A stretch of DNA of 64,000 nt from Paraburkholderia terricola (GTDB lineage: Bacteria > Pseudomonadota > Gammaproteobacteria > Burkholderiales > Burkholderiaceae), in NCBI RefSeq assembly GCF_900142195.1, contig NZ_FRAB01000008.1:124001-188000 (forward strand), given 5' to 3'. Made by a program: the position numbers and the translations under genes. Of this stretch, positions 10,356-19,451 are shown one piece after another (position 1 is the first letter of the stretch; the number at the start of each line of letters is the position of its first letter). The notes beneath the pieces were generated by a model. It ran no database searches. It saw only the letters and a program-made list of their open reading frames with translations, and was not told the DNA's origin.

Positions 10356-11317
10356 GCAAGCGCGGCGCGCAGCGCGCCGTCCCGCTCCAGTTGATCCATG
10401 TGCCGCGCGATCGCGCCTGGCGTGGTGAACCAGACGTCGCCTGTGCTGCGCGCCGCGGCGATATGCTGGAGTGCGCGGCGCAAATGCCGCAAGCGATACG
10501 GCTGCCCCACCAGATAAGGATGCAGCGCGACGCCCATCACCAGCGCCTGCGGCTGCGCGCCGCGATTGGCCTGTTCGAGCATCTCGTCGAACTGGTCGAC
10601 GATCATGTCGGCGAACGCGCGGCCATCCATGTGACGGCCCACCATCATCGGCAAATCGTTGAGTTCCTGCGGATATGGAATCGACCAGAGCGGCGCGCCG
10701 CGCGTTGTCATGCGCACGGGGCGGTCGTCGTGGCACCAGTTCAGCGTGTAGCGGTAGCCGGTTTCGGCGAGCAGGTCGGGCGTCGAATGCGACTCCGAGA
10801 TCCACGGTGAGAGCCAGCCGTCTGGAGGCATGGCGGATTCTGCCGCGATACGTTCGCGGCAATGCAGAAGCAACTCGCGTTCGCCGCTTTCGTCGAGGTC
10901 GCTCTGGCGCTGGGCGTTCGTGTGGCCGTGGCCGATCAACTCATCGCCGCGCGCCACGCAAGCCGCGATCAGTTCGGGACAGTGATCGTAGAGCGCGGTG
11001 TTGATGAGCGTGCCCACGGGCAGATCGAGTTGGTCGAACAGTTCGATGCAGCGCCACGCGCCCACGCGATTGCCGTACTCGCGCCAGCTATGGTTGAGCA
11101 CATCGGGTTGCGGCGAGACTGGGCCGAGCGCGGCGCCGAGCCCTCCGCCGAAAGCAAAGTGCTCCAGGTTGAAGCCCAGATACACCGCGAGTCCACTGCC
11201 GTCGGGCCAGCGGAACGCGTCGCTGTCCGTGATCGGCCGGTAGGCAAAGCGGCCGTGCGTGGCAAGCAAGCGATGCGCGCGGCTCGCGGCTGCGGGCACA
11301 TTCCGTGTGTCGTTCAT
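10352..11317 (-). CDS. Polysaccharide deacetylase (PuuE/allantoinase-like) family hydrolase
   Basis: 321 residues of the NodB-fold, metal-dependent family. Instead of the usual TFDDG, motif 1 reads YLGFNLEHF, as in the PuuE-type allantoinase branch acting on small C-N compounds. Further motifs are HSWREYGNRVGAWR, GHGHTNAQRQSDLDE and PPDGWLSPWISESHSTPDLL. This argues for hydrolysis of a small amide, imide or ureide rather than a polysaccharide. Start set at MNDTRN (11317); a longer frame upstream lacks family similarity. It heads the leftward operon and faces the ABC importer, so it may act on the imported molecule. Confidence 0.85.
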   Translation of the reverse strand: MNDTRNVPAAASRAHRLLATHGRFAYRPITDSDAFRWPDGSGLAVYLGFNLEHFAFGGGLGAALGPVSPQPDVLNHSWREYGNRVGAWRCIELFDQLDLPVGTLINTALYDHCPELIAACVARGDELIGHGHTNAQRQSDLDESGERELLLHCRERIAAESAMPPDGWLSPWISESHSTPDLLAETGYRYTLNWCHDDRPVRMTTRGAPLWSIPYPQELNDLPMMVGRHMDGRAFADMIVDQFDEMLEQANRGAQPQALVMGVALHPYLVGQPYRLRHLRRALQHIAAARSTGDVWFTTPGAIARHMDQLERDGALRAALA

Positions 11318-11633
11318 TTGAAGAAGCCGAGGGATGACGAAAAGCGACGCGGCGCGCCACGGATGAACCGGCTTGGCCGGTTCATGCCCCGCGACGGACC
11401 GAAGACGCACCGTGATCGCGCAAAACAATCCCGCCGATCGCTAACGATCGACGCCGCGGATCGTGTGCAATATGTGAGCCAACTCGTAGACGTTAGGCGC
11501 ACCGCGCGTTTGCAATCGACGCGCGCGCCGAGGCAACGGATGGCACATGTCTTGCATTTGCATGGCTTCGCTTAAGGCTCCGCGTCGCGTCGACGCTTGC
11601 CTGCTCCGCGCCGTTTATGAGGACACCGCCTTC
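11318..11633. promoter_or_regulatory. Divergent control region with CGATCG palindrome
   Basis: 316 bp with no convincing gene. It must hold promoters for the leftward deacetylase operon and the rightward ABC operon. A palindrome CGATCG-CTAA-CGATCG lies at 11435-11450 and is a candidate operator for the GntR regulator. Nearby AT-richer sequence (CAATATGTGAGCC) could be part of a promoter. Position makes it a sensible site of control; binding is not shown. Confidence 0.4.
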
Positions 11634-12692
11634 ATGAGTCAACCTGCTTCGACCGTGCTCGAAACCAAGGCCGCCGACATCGAACTCGTGCACGTGTCGA
11701 AGCAGTACGGCGACGCGCTCGCCGTCGACGCGATCGATCTGCGCATTGCGGGCGGCCAGTACTGCTGCCTGCTGGGCCCATCGGGCTGCGGCAAGACCTC
11801 GACGCTACGCATGATCGCCGGGCATGAATCCGTCAGCGAAGGCGACATTCTGATCGCGGGCCGCAATGTGACGCGCGCGGAACCGGCGGCCCGCGGCACC
11901 GCGATGGTGTTTCAGAACTATGCGCTGTTTCCGCATCTGAACGCGCTCGACAACGTGGCGTTCAGCCTGAAGATGCGCGGCGTCGCGAAGGACGTGCGCC
12001 GCAAGCGCGCGGGCGAATTGCTCGAACTGGTCGCGATGTCCGCGTATGCCGAACGCAAGCCGGCGCAACTCTCCGGCGGCCAGCAGCAACGCGTGGCGCT
12101 CGCGCGTGCGTTGCTGAATCAGCCCGGCTGCCTGCTGCTCGATGAACCGCTCTCCGCGCTCGACCCGTTCCTGCGTGTGCAGATGCGCGCCGAACTCAAG
12201 CGCTGGCAGAAAGAACTCGGCATCACGTTCGTGCACGTCACGCATTCGCAGGAAGAAGCGATGGCGCTGGCCGATCTCGTCGTCGTGATGAGCCACGGCC
12301 GCATCGAACAGAGCGGTACGCCGCATGAAGTATTCAACCGTCCGCGCACCGAATTCGTCGCGCGTTTTCTCGGCGGTCACAACGTCTTCAACACCAATGG
12401 CCGCTTGTTCACCGTGCGCGCCGATCATCTGCGGGTCGTGCCGCATGGCGTGACGCCGGTGCAGGCGGCGAGCAGCGACGGCGGCCTGGCTCGCATCGGC
12501 GGCGTGCCCTGCACGGTGCGCGAAGCGGAGTACCAGGGCACGCATTTGCGCATGACGCTCGATCCGCTCGACGGTTCGCCCGAACTGGTCTCGCTCGTGA
12601 GCGACGGCGACTATGACCCGGCGCGGCTCGGGCCGCAGGCGCGCGTGGTGGTGTGGTGGAACGAAAAGGACGCGCATCCGCTGGCGGCATGA
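11634..12692 (+). CDS. ABC transporter ATPase, PotA-like
   Basis: 352 residues. Walker A is [11 protein letters not shown], the Q-loop FQNYALFPH, the signature [15 protein letters not shown], Walker [14 protein letters not shown] and the switch His in [13 protein letters not shown]-terminal TOBE-type domain (near residues 260-350) is typical of spermidine/putrescine and related (PotA/FbpC/CysA) importers. Start ATG 11634 has GAGGA ten bases upstream; an upstream in-frame ATG at 11547 has no such site. First gene of an importer operon with binding protein and two permeases. It energises uptake across the inner membrane. Confidence 0.92.
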   Translation: MSQPASTVLETKAADIELVHVSKQYGDALAVDAIDLRIAGGQYCCLLGPSGCGKTSTLRMIAGHESVSEGDILIAGRNVTRAEPAARGTAMVFQNYALFPHLNALDNVAFSLKMRGVAKDVRRKRAGELLELVAMSAYAERKPAQLSGGQQQRVALARALLNQPGCLLLDEPLSALDPFLRVQMRAELKRWQKELGITFVHVTHSQEEAMALADLVVVMSHGRIEQSGTPHEVFNRPRTEFVARFLGGHNVFNTNGRLFTVRADHLRVVPHGVTPVQAASSDGGLARIGGVPCTVREAEYQGTHLRMTLDPLDGSPELVSLVSDGDYDPARLGPQARVVVWWNEKDAHPLAA

Positions 12693-12782
12693 GCGTCGAG
12701 CGGCAGCGCCGCGACGCGGCGAACAACGTCCGATCGGGAACCACAAGCAAACGACAAGCGAACGTCAACTGAGGAGAAAGCA

Positions 12783-14078
12783 ATGAGTGAAGCGAACGAG
12801 AGCCCGGCAGCGGCCGCAGTGGATGTCAAGGACACAGGCCTGTCGCGCCGCACGTTCATCAAGGGCGCGGTGGCGGCGGCCGGCATTGCCGGCTTTCCCT
12901 ACGTGCATGCGCAGGAAAAGATCACGTTGCGCTATCTCGGCACGGCGGTCAATCAGAGCGCCGACATCGCGAGGAAATTCAAGGAGGACACCGGCATCGA
13001 GATTCAATACGTGCCCGTGACCACCGACGACGTCGCCAAGCGCATCATCACGCAGCCCAACTCGTTCGATATCGTCGACACCGAATATTTCGCGCTCAAG
13101 AAGCTGATTCCGGCCGGCACGCTCGCGGGCATGGACGCGAAGCGCATCAAGCTCGCCGACAAGATCACCCCCGTGCTCACGCGTGGCGAAGTGAACGGCA
13201 AGAAGATCGGCGACCAGGGCACCGCGCCGAAAAAGGTCATGTTCCTGACCGGCCCGCGCTCCACCGAATTCTCCGCGACGCCCACCGAATGGATGACGCT
13301 GATCCCCACCACGTATAACGCGGACACGCTCGGCATTCGCCCCGACCTCATCAAGCGGCCGATCGACAGTTGGGCCGAACTGCTCAATCCGCAGTTCAAG
13401 GGCAAGGCCGCGCTTCTGAACATTCCCGCGATCGGCATCATGGATTCGGCCATGGCGATCGAGGCGATGGGTCATGTGAAATACGGCGACAAGGGCAACA
13501 TGACCAAGGCCGAGATCGACCAGACCATCAAGATCCTGATCGAAGCCAAGCGCGCGGGCCAGTTCCGCGCGTTCTGGAAGGACTTCAACGAAAGCGTGAA
13601 CCTGATGGCGTCCGGCGAGGTGGTGATTCAGTCGATGTGGTCGCCGGCCGTGACGAAGGTGCGCACGATGGGCGTGGCCTGCAAGTTCCAGCCGCTCAAG
13701 GAAGGCTATCGCTCATGGGCGTCGGGTTTCGGGTTTCCGCGCTCGCTGCAAGGCAAGAAGCTCGACGCCGCCTATGAGTTCGTCAACTGGTTCCAGAATG
13801 GCTGGGCGGGCGCCTACCTGATGCGCCAGGGCTATTACTCGGGCGTGCTCGAAACCGCGAAAGCGCACATGCAGCCGTATGAGTGGGACTACTGGATCGA
13901 AGGCAAGGCGGCGGCCAAAGACATCAAGGCGCCGGACGGCCAGTTGCTCGAAAAAGCCGGCGCCGTGCGCGACGGCGGCTCGTACACCCAGCGCATGGGC
14001 GCGATTGCGTGCTGGAACGCGGTGATGGACGAGAACATCTACATGGTTCAGAAGTGGAACGAGTTCATCGCGGCCTGA
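12783..14078 (+). CDS. ABC transporter periplasmic binding protein, PotD-like, Tat-exported
   Basis: 431 residues. The N-terminus has a twin-arginine motif (LSRRTFIKG) followed by an alanine-rich hydrophobic stretch and a VHAQ cleavage site, so it should be exported folded. The mature part has the features of extracellular solute-binding family 1/PotD (ITLRYLGTAVNQSADIARKF, SFDIVDTEYFALKKLIPAG, VIQSMWSPAV, FVNWFQNGWAGAYLMRQGYY). Members bind polyamines, opines or amino-compounds. The ligand cannot be read from sequence. GAGGAGAAAGCA precedes the ATG. It is 90 bp after the ATPase and 21 bp before the first permease. Confidence 0.9.
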   Translation: MSEANESPAAAAVDVKDTGLSRRTFIKGAVAAAGIAGFPYVHAQEKITLRYLGTAVNQSADIARKFKEDTGIEIQYVPVTTDDVAKRIITQPNSFDIVDTEYFALKKLIPAGTLAGMDAKRIKLADKITPVLTRGEVNGKKIGDQGTAPKKVMFLTGPRSTEFSATPTEWMTLIPTTYNADTLGIRPDLIKRPIDSWAELLNPQFKGKAALLNIPAIGIMDSAMAIEAMGHVKYGDKGNMTKAEIDQTIKILIEAKRAGQFRAFWKDFNESVNLMASGEVVIQSMWSPAVTKVRTMGVACKFQPLKEGYRSWASGFGFPRSLQGKKLDAAYEFVNWFQNGWAGAYLMRQGYYSGVLETAKAHMQPYEWDYWIEGKAAAKDIKAPDGQLLEKAGAVRDGGSYTQRMGAIACWNAVMDENIYMVQKWNEFIAA

Positions 14079-14099
14079 TGAAGAGATAGATACCTTCTC

Positions 14100-15014
14100 A
14101 TGGCAACGATCGACCTTCCCTCGCGCGCGCAGGACGAGCCCGTCAAGCACCGGCGCGCGCCGGCGTGGCTGCAGGCCACGCCGCTCTCGCTGACCTTCCT
14201 GCTGTTCTTCATCGTGCCGCTCGTCATCACGTTGATCGTCAGCTTCTGGGACTTCAACGAGTATCAGATCATTCCCGCGTTCACGCTGAAGAACTACGCG
14301 GCGATTTTCAACGGCTGTTCGTCGACGACCGACCTGTGCGTGACCTTCAAGACCTATTGGTCGACGCTCAGGTTCTGCGCGATCGTGTGGGCCACAACCT
14401 TGCTGCTCGGTTTTTCGATCGCTTATTTCCTCGCGTTTCATGTGCGCACGACGAGCATGCAGACGGTGCTGTTCCTCGTCTGCACGATTCCGTTCTGGAC
14501 CTCGAACGTGATCCGCATGATTTCGTGGATGCCGTTGCTCGGCCGCAACGGCCTCGTCAATCAGGCGCTGCTCGGCGCGCACGTGATCGATCAGCCGCTC
14601 GAATGGCTGTTGTATTCGAACTTCTCGGTGGTGCTGGCGTTCGTGCATCTGTACACGTTCTTCATGATCGTGCCGATCTTCAACGCAATGATGCGCATCG
14701 ACCGGTCGCTGCTCGAAGCCGCGCGCGATGCCGGCGCGAGCGGCTGGCAGGTGGTGCGCAACGTGGTGCTGCCGCTTTCGAAAACCGGCATCGTGATCGG
14801 CTCGATCTTCGTCATCACGATCGTGATGGGCGACTTCCTGACCGTCGGCGTGATGGGCGGCCAGCAGATCGCATCGGTCGGCAAGATCATTCAGGTGCAG
14901 ACCGGCTACCTGCAATTTCCCGCCGCGGCGGCCAACGCGATCATTCTGCTGGCGGTGGTGCTGATGATCGTGTGGGCTTTGACGCGGGTGGTCGATATCC
15001 GCAAGGAGCTGTGA
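14100..15014 (+). CDS. ABC transporter permease, PotB-like
   Basis: 304 residues with six predicted membrane helices. The cytoplasmic EAA loop is readable as LEAARDAGASGWQVVRNVVLPLSKTGI, the site that docks to the ATPase. N-terminal helix LSLTFLLFFIVPLVITLIVSF and the FWDFNEY region are usual for the PotB branch. It forms a heterodimer with the next gene, whose start lies two bases after this stop. Part of the four-gene importer. Confidence 0.9.
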   Translation: MATIDLPSRAQDEPVKHRRAPAWLQATPLSLTFLLFFIVPLVITLIVSFWDFNEYQIIPAFTLKNYAAIFNGCSSTTDLCVTFKTYWSTLRFCAIVWATTLLLGFSIAYFLAFHVRTTSMQTVLFLVCTIPFWTSNVIRMISWMPLLGRNGLVNQALLGAHVIDQPLEWLLYSNFSVVLAFVHLYTFFMIVPIFNAMMRIDRSLLEAARDAGASGWQVVRNVVLPLSKTGIVIGSIFVITIVMGDFLTVGVMGGQQIASVGKIIQVQTGYLQFPAAAANAIILLAVVLMIVWALTRVVDIRKEL

Positions 15015-15016
15015 GG

Positions 15017-15922
15017 ATGCAGACGGTTCGGCTCAAGCATCGGGAACATCGTCCGGCCAGCTTCTATTGGCTCGCGCTGCTGTTCGGCCTGTTCGTGCTG
15101 TTTCTGTACGGGCCGGTGATCACGATTTTCATTCTGTCGTTTCAGGGGCCCGAGGGCGGGCTCACGTTTCCGATGCGCGGCGTTTCGCTGCACTGGTTCG
15201 CCGTGCTGCGCGACGGTGTGGGCGACATCGACATCTGGGCCGCGTTCGGGCGCTCGGTGCGGCTTGCGCTCGCCGTCACGATGCTGACCGTGGTGTTTTC
15301 CGTTGCCGCGGGATTGGCGTTTCGCCGGCGCTTTCGCGGCGATACGGCCGTGTTTTATGTGTCCGTCGCCAGTTTGATCATGCCGTCCATTATCGTTTCG
15401 CTCGGCATCGGCTTGACGTTCCGGCTGCTCGATAACGGCGCGAAGTATCTCGCCACCGCGTGGGGCTATCAGTCGTTTGCCGACAGCTACACGACCTCGA
15501 TGGGCCTGTTTTCTTCCGCGCTCGGCGCGCATTTGACGTGGACGCTGCCGTTCGGTTTGCTGGTGATGTTCGCGGTGTTCAACCGTTTCAATCCCGCTTA
15601 CGAAGAAGCGTCGCGCGATCTGGGCGCGACGCCGTGGCAGAGTTTCCGGCATGTGGTGCTGCCGATCATCGGACCTTCGGTGGTGGGCGTGGCGATGTTC
15701 GGCTTCACGCTCTCGTGGGACGAAATCGCCCGCACCTCGCAGGCCATCGGCGATCAGAATACCTTGCCGCTCGAACTTCAAGGCCTCACGACTTCGGTGA
15801 CCACGCCGGTCATTTACGCGCTCGGCACGATGACCACGGTTCTTTCGCTGACTGTCATGGCGGTATGTCTGATTTCGGTGCGCTTACTGGCACGCAGGCG
15901 CGCGGTCGCGGGAATGAAATAG
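15017..15922 (+). CDS. ABC transporter permease, PotC-like
   Basis: 301 residues with six predicted helices and an EAA loop YEEASRDLGATPWQSFRHVVLP. Start ATG 15017 follows the upstream stop by two bases and the ribosome-binding site (AAGGAG) lies inside the previous gene, so the two permeases are probably translated together. It completes a PotA-D-B-C set. The C-terminus ends with a basic ARRRAVAGMK tail. Substrate unknown. Confidence 0.9.
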   Translation: MQTVRLKHREHRPASFYWLALLFGLFVLFLYGPVITIFILSFQGPEGGLTFPMRGVSLHWFAVLRDGVGDIDIWAAFGRSVRLALAVTMLTVVFSVAAGLAFRRRFRGDTAVFYVSVASLIMPSIIVSLGIGLTFRLLDNGAKYLATAWGYQSFADSYTTSMGLFSSALGAHLTWTLPFGLLVMFAVFNRFNPAYEEASRDLGATPWQSFRHVVLPIIGPSVVGVAMFGFTLSWDEIARTSQAIGDQNTLPLELQGLTTSVTTPVIYALGTMTTVLSLTVMAVCLISVRLLARRRAVAGMK

Positions 15923-16065
15923 CCCGCGTATCCGCGGATGCAAAAACCCAAAAACCATTTCACCGTCTGTTCTAAGAATCGGCCAAATACTTCGTTGCAA
16001 GGCAAGCGGCTCGTCCCGTACCGTTCTCTGATTGCGCCTCGCGCGCGCCTAGCATTGGAGAACCC

Positions 16066-17337
16066 ATGTCAGCATCGGAGACGCACGACGGTCCGAGTCA
16101 CACTATTGCCGACGCCGCTCAACTGTTCGGCGAAGATCATTTGACGCGGCGTTTCGCGGCCAGATTCGCGCCCGTGTTCGAGCGCATCGCGCAGGGCGCC
16201 GTGGAACGCGAGCAAAAGCGCGAGCTCGCCTACGCGCCCGTGGAATGGCTGCGTGAAGCCGGCTACACCAAACTGCGTGTGCCCAAGGAGTACGGCGGCG
16301 AAGGCGTCTCGCTCACGGAATTCCTCACGCTGGTCACGCGTCTCGGCGAGGCGGATTCGAATCTCCCGCAGATCCTGCGCGTGCACGGCGGCTTCATCGA
16401 ATCGCTGCTGGAAAACGGCGACGAACCGTTGCGCGACCGCTGGCTCTCGCGTATCGCGCAAGGCCAGATCGTCGGCGGCGCGGTGTCCGAGCGCACCGGC
16501 GTCACCAACAACAGCGTGCGCCTCACGCAAGCCGACGGCGCGTGGCATCTCGACGGCGAGAAGTACTACACCACCGGCACGCTGTACGCCGATTGGGTGG
16601 ACGTCACCGCGCACGACGGACAAAGCGACGTGCGCGTACTCGTGAAGTCGGACGCGCCGGGTCTCGCCCGCATCGACGATTGGGACGGTTTCGGCCAGCG
16701 TCTCACCGGCAGCGGCACGGCGCGTTTCGACCATGTGCCGGTCGCGCCCGAGAATCTCTACCGGCGCTTCAACGCCGCGGAGCCGCGCCGCAACAGCCTG
16801 CTCACCGCGTATTACCAGGCGCTGCATGTCGCGAATCTCGCGGGCATCAGCCGGGCGGCGCTGCGCGATGCGGTGGCGTTCACGCAAGGCAAGACGCGGA
16901 CCTTCGGCGTTCCGGGCGAGTCGAGTCCGCGCGAGAATCCGCTGGTGCATCGCGTGGTGGGCCGCCTCGCGAGCCTCGCTTATTCGACGCAGAGCATCAG
17001 CACGTCGCTCGCGCGCGCGCTCGACGAAGTTTCGGCCGCGCGGCAGGAAGGCCGCACCGACGAAGCGACCTACATCCGCCTCGACATTCAAACCTTTCAG
17101 GCGCAGCAGATCGTGATCGAGCAGACGTTGCAAGCCGCCACGCTGCTGTTCGAAGTGGGCGGCGCATCGGCCACCAGCGAGACGCGCCGCTTCGACCGCT
17201 ACTGGCGCAACGCGCGGGTGCTGGCGTCGCACAATCCGGCGATCATTCGCGAGGCCGCTATCGGTGATTTTTATCTGAACGGGCGCGCGCATGAGGAGCG
17301 CTTCGGCGTGGCGCGGCAGGCGGTGTCGGGGCAATAG
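16066..17337 (+). CDS. Acyl-CoA dehydrogenase-fold flavoenzyme (DszC/SfnB-like)
   Basis: 423 residues with the acyl-CoA dehydrogenase fold. Features include LRVPKEYGGEGVSLTEF, the flavin region GGAVSERTGVTNNSVRLT, YYTTGTLYADWVDV, and the C-terminal FEVGGASATSETRRFDRYWRNARVLASHNP. The final Arg-Asn-x-R/His stretch and absence of an obvious catalytic Glu for CoA beta-oxidation place it near the DszC/SfnB/nitroalkane monooxygenase branch, which uses reduced flavin from a separate reductase. It lies 143 bp after the importer operon on the same strand. GGAG precedes ATG 16066. A monooxygenase role with the flavin reductase at 9021-9611 is inference. Confidence 0.82.
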   Translation: MSASETHDGPSHTIADAAQLFGEDHLTRRFAARFAPVFERIAQGAVEREQKRELAYAPVEWLREAGYTKLRVPKEYGGEGVSLTEFLTLVTRLGEADSNLPQILRVHGGFIESLLENGDEPLRDRWLSRIAQGQIVGGAVSERTGVTNNSVRLTQADGAWHLDGEKYYTTGTLYADWVDVTAHDGQSDVRVLVKSDAPGLARIDDWDGFGQRLTGSGTARFDHVPVAPENLYRRFNAAEPRRNSLLTAYYQALHVANLAGISRAALRDAVAFTQGKTRTFGVPGESSPRENPLVHRVVGRLASLAYSTQSISTSLARALDEVSAARQEGRTDEATYIRLDIQTFQAQQIVIEQTLQAATLLFEVGGASATSETRRFDRYWRNARVLASHNPAIIREAAIGDFYLNGRAHEERFGVARQAVSGQ

Positions 17338-17411
17338 CGCGGCACGGTTCATGTGGCACGGCGTCGAGCGCATGCGCTAAGCTTGCGGAATCAACAGCCC
17401 TGACGAGCGAC

Positions 17412-17930
17412 ATGAAGACCCTGCCCGCTTACGAGCCTCCGGTCGATGAAGAACAGCTTTTGCTGAAGTGGATCCGGCGCGCGCGCGAATCGCAGATGAG
17501 CCATTACGACATGGCCGACCTGCTCTCCGCGCGTGAGCGCACGATGGGCTGGCTGGTGACCGCGTTGACCGCCTTCGTGGGCACGGCGGTATTTGCATCG
17601 TTGAATTCGACGGCCGTGTCGCCGGCGCTCAGAATCGTCGTGGGCCTCGTGAGCGTGACGGCCGCGGTCTCCGCCGCGCTGCAAACGTTCCTCAAATACG
17701 CCGAGCGCGCGGAGAAGCATCGCGCCGCCGGTGCGCGCTATGGCGCGGTGCGGCGCAAACTGGAAGCCGTCTTCGCAGGCGACGCCGACGCGCGCAACGG
17801 CCACTATCTGGCCGCGATACGCGAGGAGCTCGACCGGCTCGCCGAAGATTCACCGAACGTGCCGCCGCGCGTGTTTTATCGCACGCAGCGAACGCTCGCC
17901 ACCGACTCGCAGCGAAGCCGCGATGCGTGA
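17412..17930 (+). CDS. SLATT-domain two-helix membrane protein
   Basis: 172 residues. Two adjacent membrane helices (about residues 46-64 and 74-93) are flanked by an N-terminal charged helix (EEQLLLKWIRRARESQMSHY) and the conserved post-membrane segment KYAERAEKHRAAGARYGAVRRKLE. This is the pattern of SLATT (SMODS/SLOG-associating 2TM) domains, predicted pore-forming effectors in nucleotide-signalling conflict systems. Here no CD-NTase, SLOG, TIR or reverse transcriptase neighbour is present, so it is a stand-alone member. Its 3' end converges with yceH with an 11-bp gap. Function unproven. Confidence 0.75.
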   Translation: MKTLPAYEPPVDEEQLLLKWIRRARESQMSHYDMADLLSARERTMGWLVTALTAFVGTAVFASLNSTAVSPALRIVVGLVSVTAAVSAALQTFLKYAERAEKHRAAGARYGAVRRKLEAVFAGDADARNGHYLAAIREELDRLAEDSPNVPPRVFYRTQRTLATDSQRSRDA

Positions 17931-17941
17931 CAGCTTCGTTC

Positions 17942-18646
17942 TCAGGCGCTGCCGCCGAGATCGTCCACGTTGATGCCCAACTCGGCCGCCATGCGCTTCA
18001 CTACCGTCTGAAGCCGGTTCACTTCGTCGGCGAGCCGCTTCTGCTCGGCCTTCACGGCTTCGAACGCGGAGAGCGGCACCATGTCGTCGTCATCGCCCGG
18101 CTGCGCCAGCTCGCTCGCGCTCACCTCGCCGCACAGCAGATGCGTCCAGCGGTTCTCGCGCTCGCCCGGCGTGCGGGCCAGCTTCACCACGCGCGGCGGA
18201 TCGTTCGCGGCGAGTTCGTCGAGAAATGCTTCCACCGACGAGATGTCGGCGAAACCATGCAAGCGCGCGCTGTTCAGGCGCAACTCCGCCGCGGTTTGCG
18301 GACCGCGCAGCAGCAAGGTGGTCAGCAACGCAGCCGATTGACTCGGCAGTCCCAGCACGCGGTTCATGTTGTGCTCGAAGCGCGGCACGCGGCTGCTGCT
18401 GCCTTCCATCACGAGGCTTAGCCGCTTCAAGCCGTCGACGGCGGTCAGCACTTCGGCTTCCGTTGCGTTCATGACCGGCGCGCGGCCGGTTTTCTGGTTG
18501 CAGCCCAAGGTCAACGCATTCAACGACAGCGGATAGCTGTCCGGCACGGTGTGCTGCTTTTCGACGAGTACGCCGAGCACGCGCCCCTCGAGCAAGGTCA
18601 ACGCGCGGATGGGGGGACGGGAAGGAGCGTCGGGAGTGGTGTTCAT
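17942..18646 (-). CDS. YceH family protein (DUF480)
   Basis: 234 residues from the ATG at 18646. The DUF480 signature is clear: LEGRVLGVLVEKQHTVPDSYPLSLNALTLGCNQKTGRAPVM, followed by two winged-helix units (AEVLTAVDGLKRLSLV; LLTTLLLRGPQTAAELRLNS). A C-terminal coiled coil (FEAVKAEQKRLADEVNRLQTVVKRMAAELG) ends the protein. The family is widespread in proteobacteria and of unknown biochemical role, probably nucleic-acid binding. An upstream ATG at 18664 is equally possible; neither has a clear ribosome-binding site. Confidence 0.85.
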   Translation of the reverse strand: MNTTPDAPSRPPIRALTLLEGRVLGVLVEKQHTVPDSYPLSLNALTLGCNQKTGRAPVMNATEAEVLTAVDGLKRLSLVMEGSSSRVPRFEHNMNRVLGLPSQSAALLTTLLLRGPQTAAELRLNSARLHGFADISSVEAFLDELAANDPPRVVKLARTPGERENRWTHLLCGEVSASELAQPGDDDDMVPLSAFEAVKAEQKRLADEVNRLQTVVKRMAAELGINVDDLGGSA

Positions 18647-18844
18647 AAATGGATGTTGCGGCATGAGTCGCCGGGTCTCGTGGATGATGTGCCTGACAGT
18701 CGCACAGCCGGGCGGCGATTTCTGGTTGGTGGGCATCATGATAAACGGCCCGGCGGTTCGCGGTGGACGAATCGCAGGTGAGCGGATCGTGCGGGCCGAC
18801 GCGGACGGAATTGGCGGCAGAGACGATTTTGGCGCGTTGACTTC

Positions 18845-18860
18845 ATCTCATATTAGAGAT
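18845..18860. promoter_or_regulatory. Inverted repeat before XRE-cupin gene
   Basis: ATCTC-ATATTA-GAGAT, 13 bp upstream of the regulator's start. Five-base arms with an AT-rich centre, located where an autoregulatory operator would overlap the promoter or ribosome-binding region. Short enough to be chance. Confidence 0.3.
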
Positions 18861-18872
18861 ACTTTCCCGGAT

Positions 18873-19445
18873 ATGGAAACAGACGCCACCGAAGACAACG
18901 CCATCGACCGCCGCATCGCCCAGCGTCTTCGCGCGCTGCGCGCCGAGCGCAACTGGTCGCTCGACGATCTCGCGAAGCTGAGCAACGTGAGCCGCGCGAC
19001 GCTCTCGCGCCTCGAAAACGCGGCCGTGAGCCCCACCGCGAGCGTGCTCGGCAAACTCTGCGTAGCGTATGGCCTGCCGATGTCGCGCCTCATGCACATG
19101 GTGGAAGAAGACTTCGCGGCGCTCGTGCCGCGCGCCGCGCAGCCGCTGTGGACCGACGCCAGCGTGGGCTTCCGGCGCCGTTCAGTGTCGCCGCCTGCGC
19201 AAGCGCTGAGCGGCGAAGCGCTGGAATGCGAACTCGACGCGGGCGTGCGCATCGACTACGAGGCGTCGCCGCGGCCCGGGCTTGAACATCATCTGATTTT
19301 GCTCGAAGGGCAATTGCAAATCACCGTCGACGGCCAGAGCCATGATCTCGAACCGGGCGACTGTCTGCGTTATCAACTGTTCGGCCCGAGCGCATTCGTG
19401 ACGCCCGCGCATAGCGCCGCGCACTACATCCTCTTCATCGTGTGA
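18873..19445 (+). CDS. XRE-cupin transcriptional regulator
   Basis: 190 residues. An N-terminal HTH_3 domain (IAQRLRALRAERNWSLDDLAKLSNVSRATLSRLENAAVSPTASVLGKLC in parts) is followed by a C-terminal cupin barrel with LEHHLILLEGQLQITVDG and LEPGDCLRYQLFGP. This architecture senses a small molecule and represses or activates adjacent genes. Start at METDATEDN (18873); the long upstream frame has no similarity. A GNAT acetyltransferase starts 7 bp after the stop, so the pair is likely co-transcribed, a common arrangement in which the regulator controls the acetyltransferase. Confidence 0.9.
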   Translation: METDATEDNAIDRRIAQRLRALRAERNWSLDDLAKLSNVSRATLSRLENAAVSPTASVLGKLCVAYGLPMSRLMHMVEEDFAALVPRAAQPLWTDASVGFRRRSVSPPAQALSGEALECELDAGVRIDYEASPRPGLEHHLILLEGQLQITVDGQSHDLEPGDCLRYQLFGPSAFVTPAHSAAHYILFIV

Positions 19446-19451
19446 GCCGGC

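Noticed and set aside
17367..17378. AGCGCATGCGCT palindrome before the SLATT gene
   Set aside because: Perfect 12-mer but such G/C words are common here; no regulator nearby.
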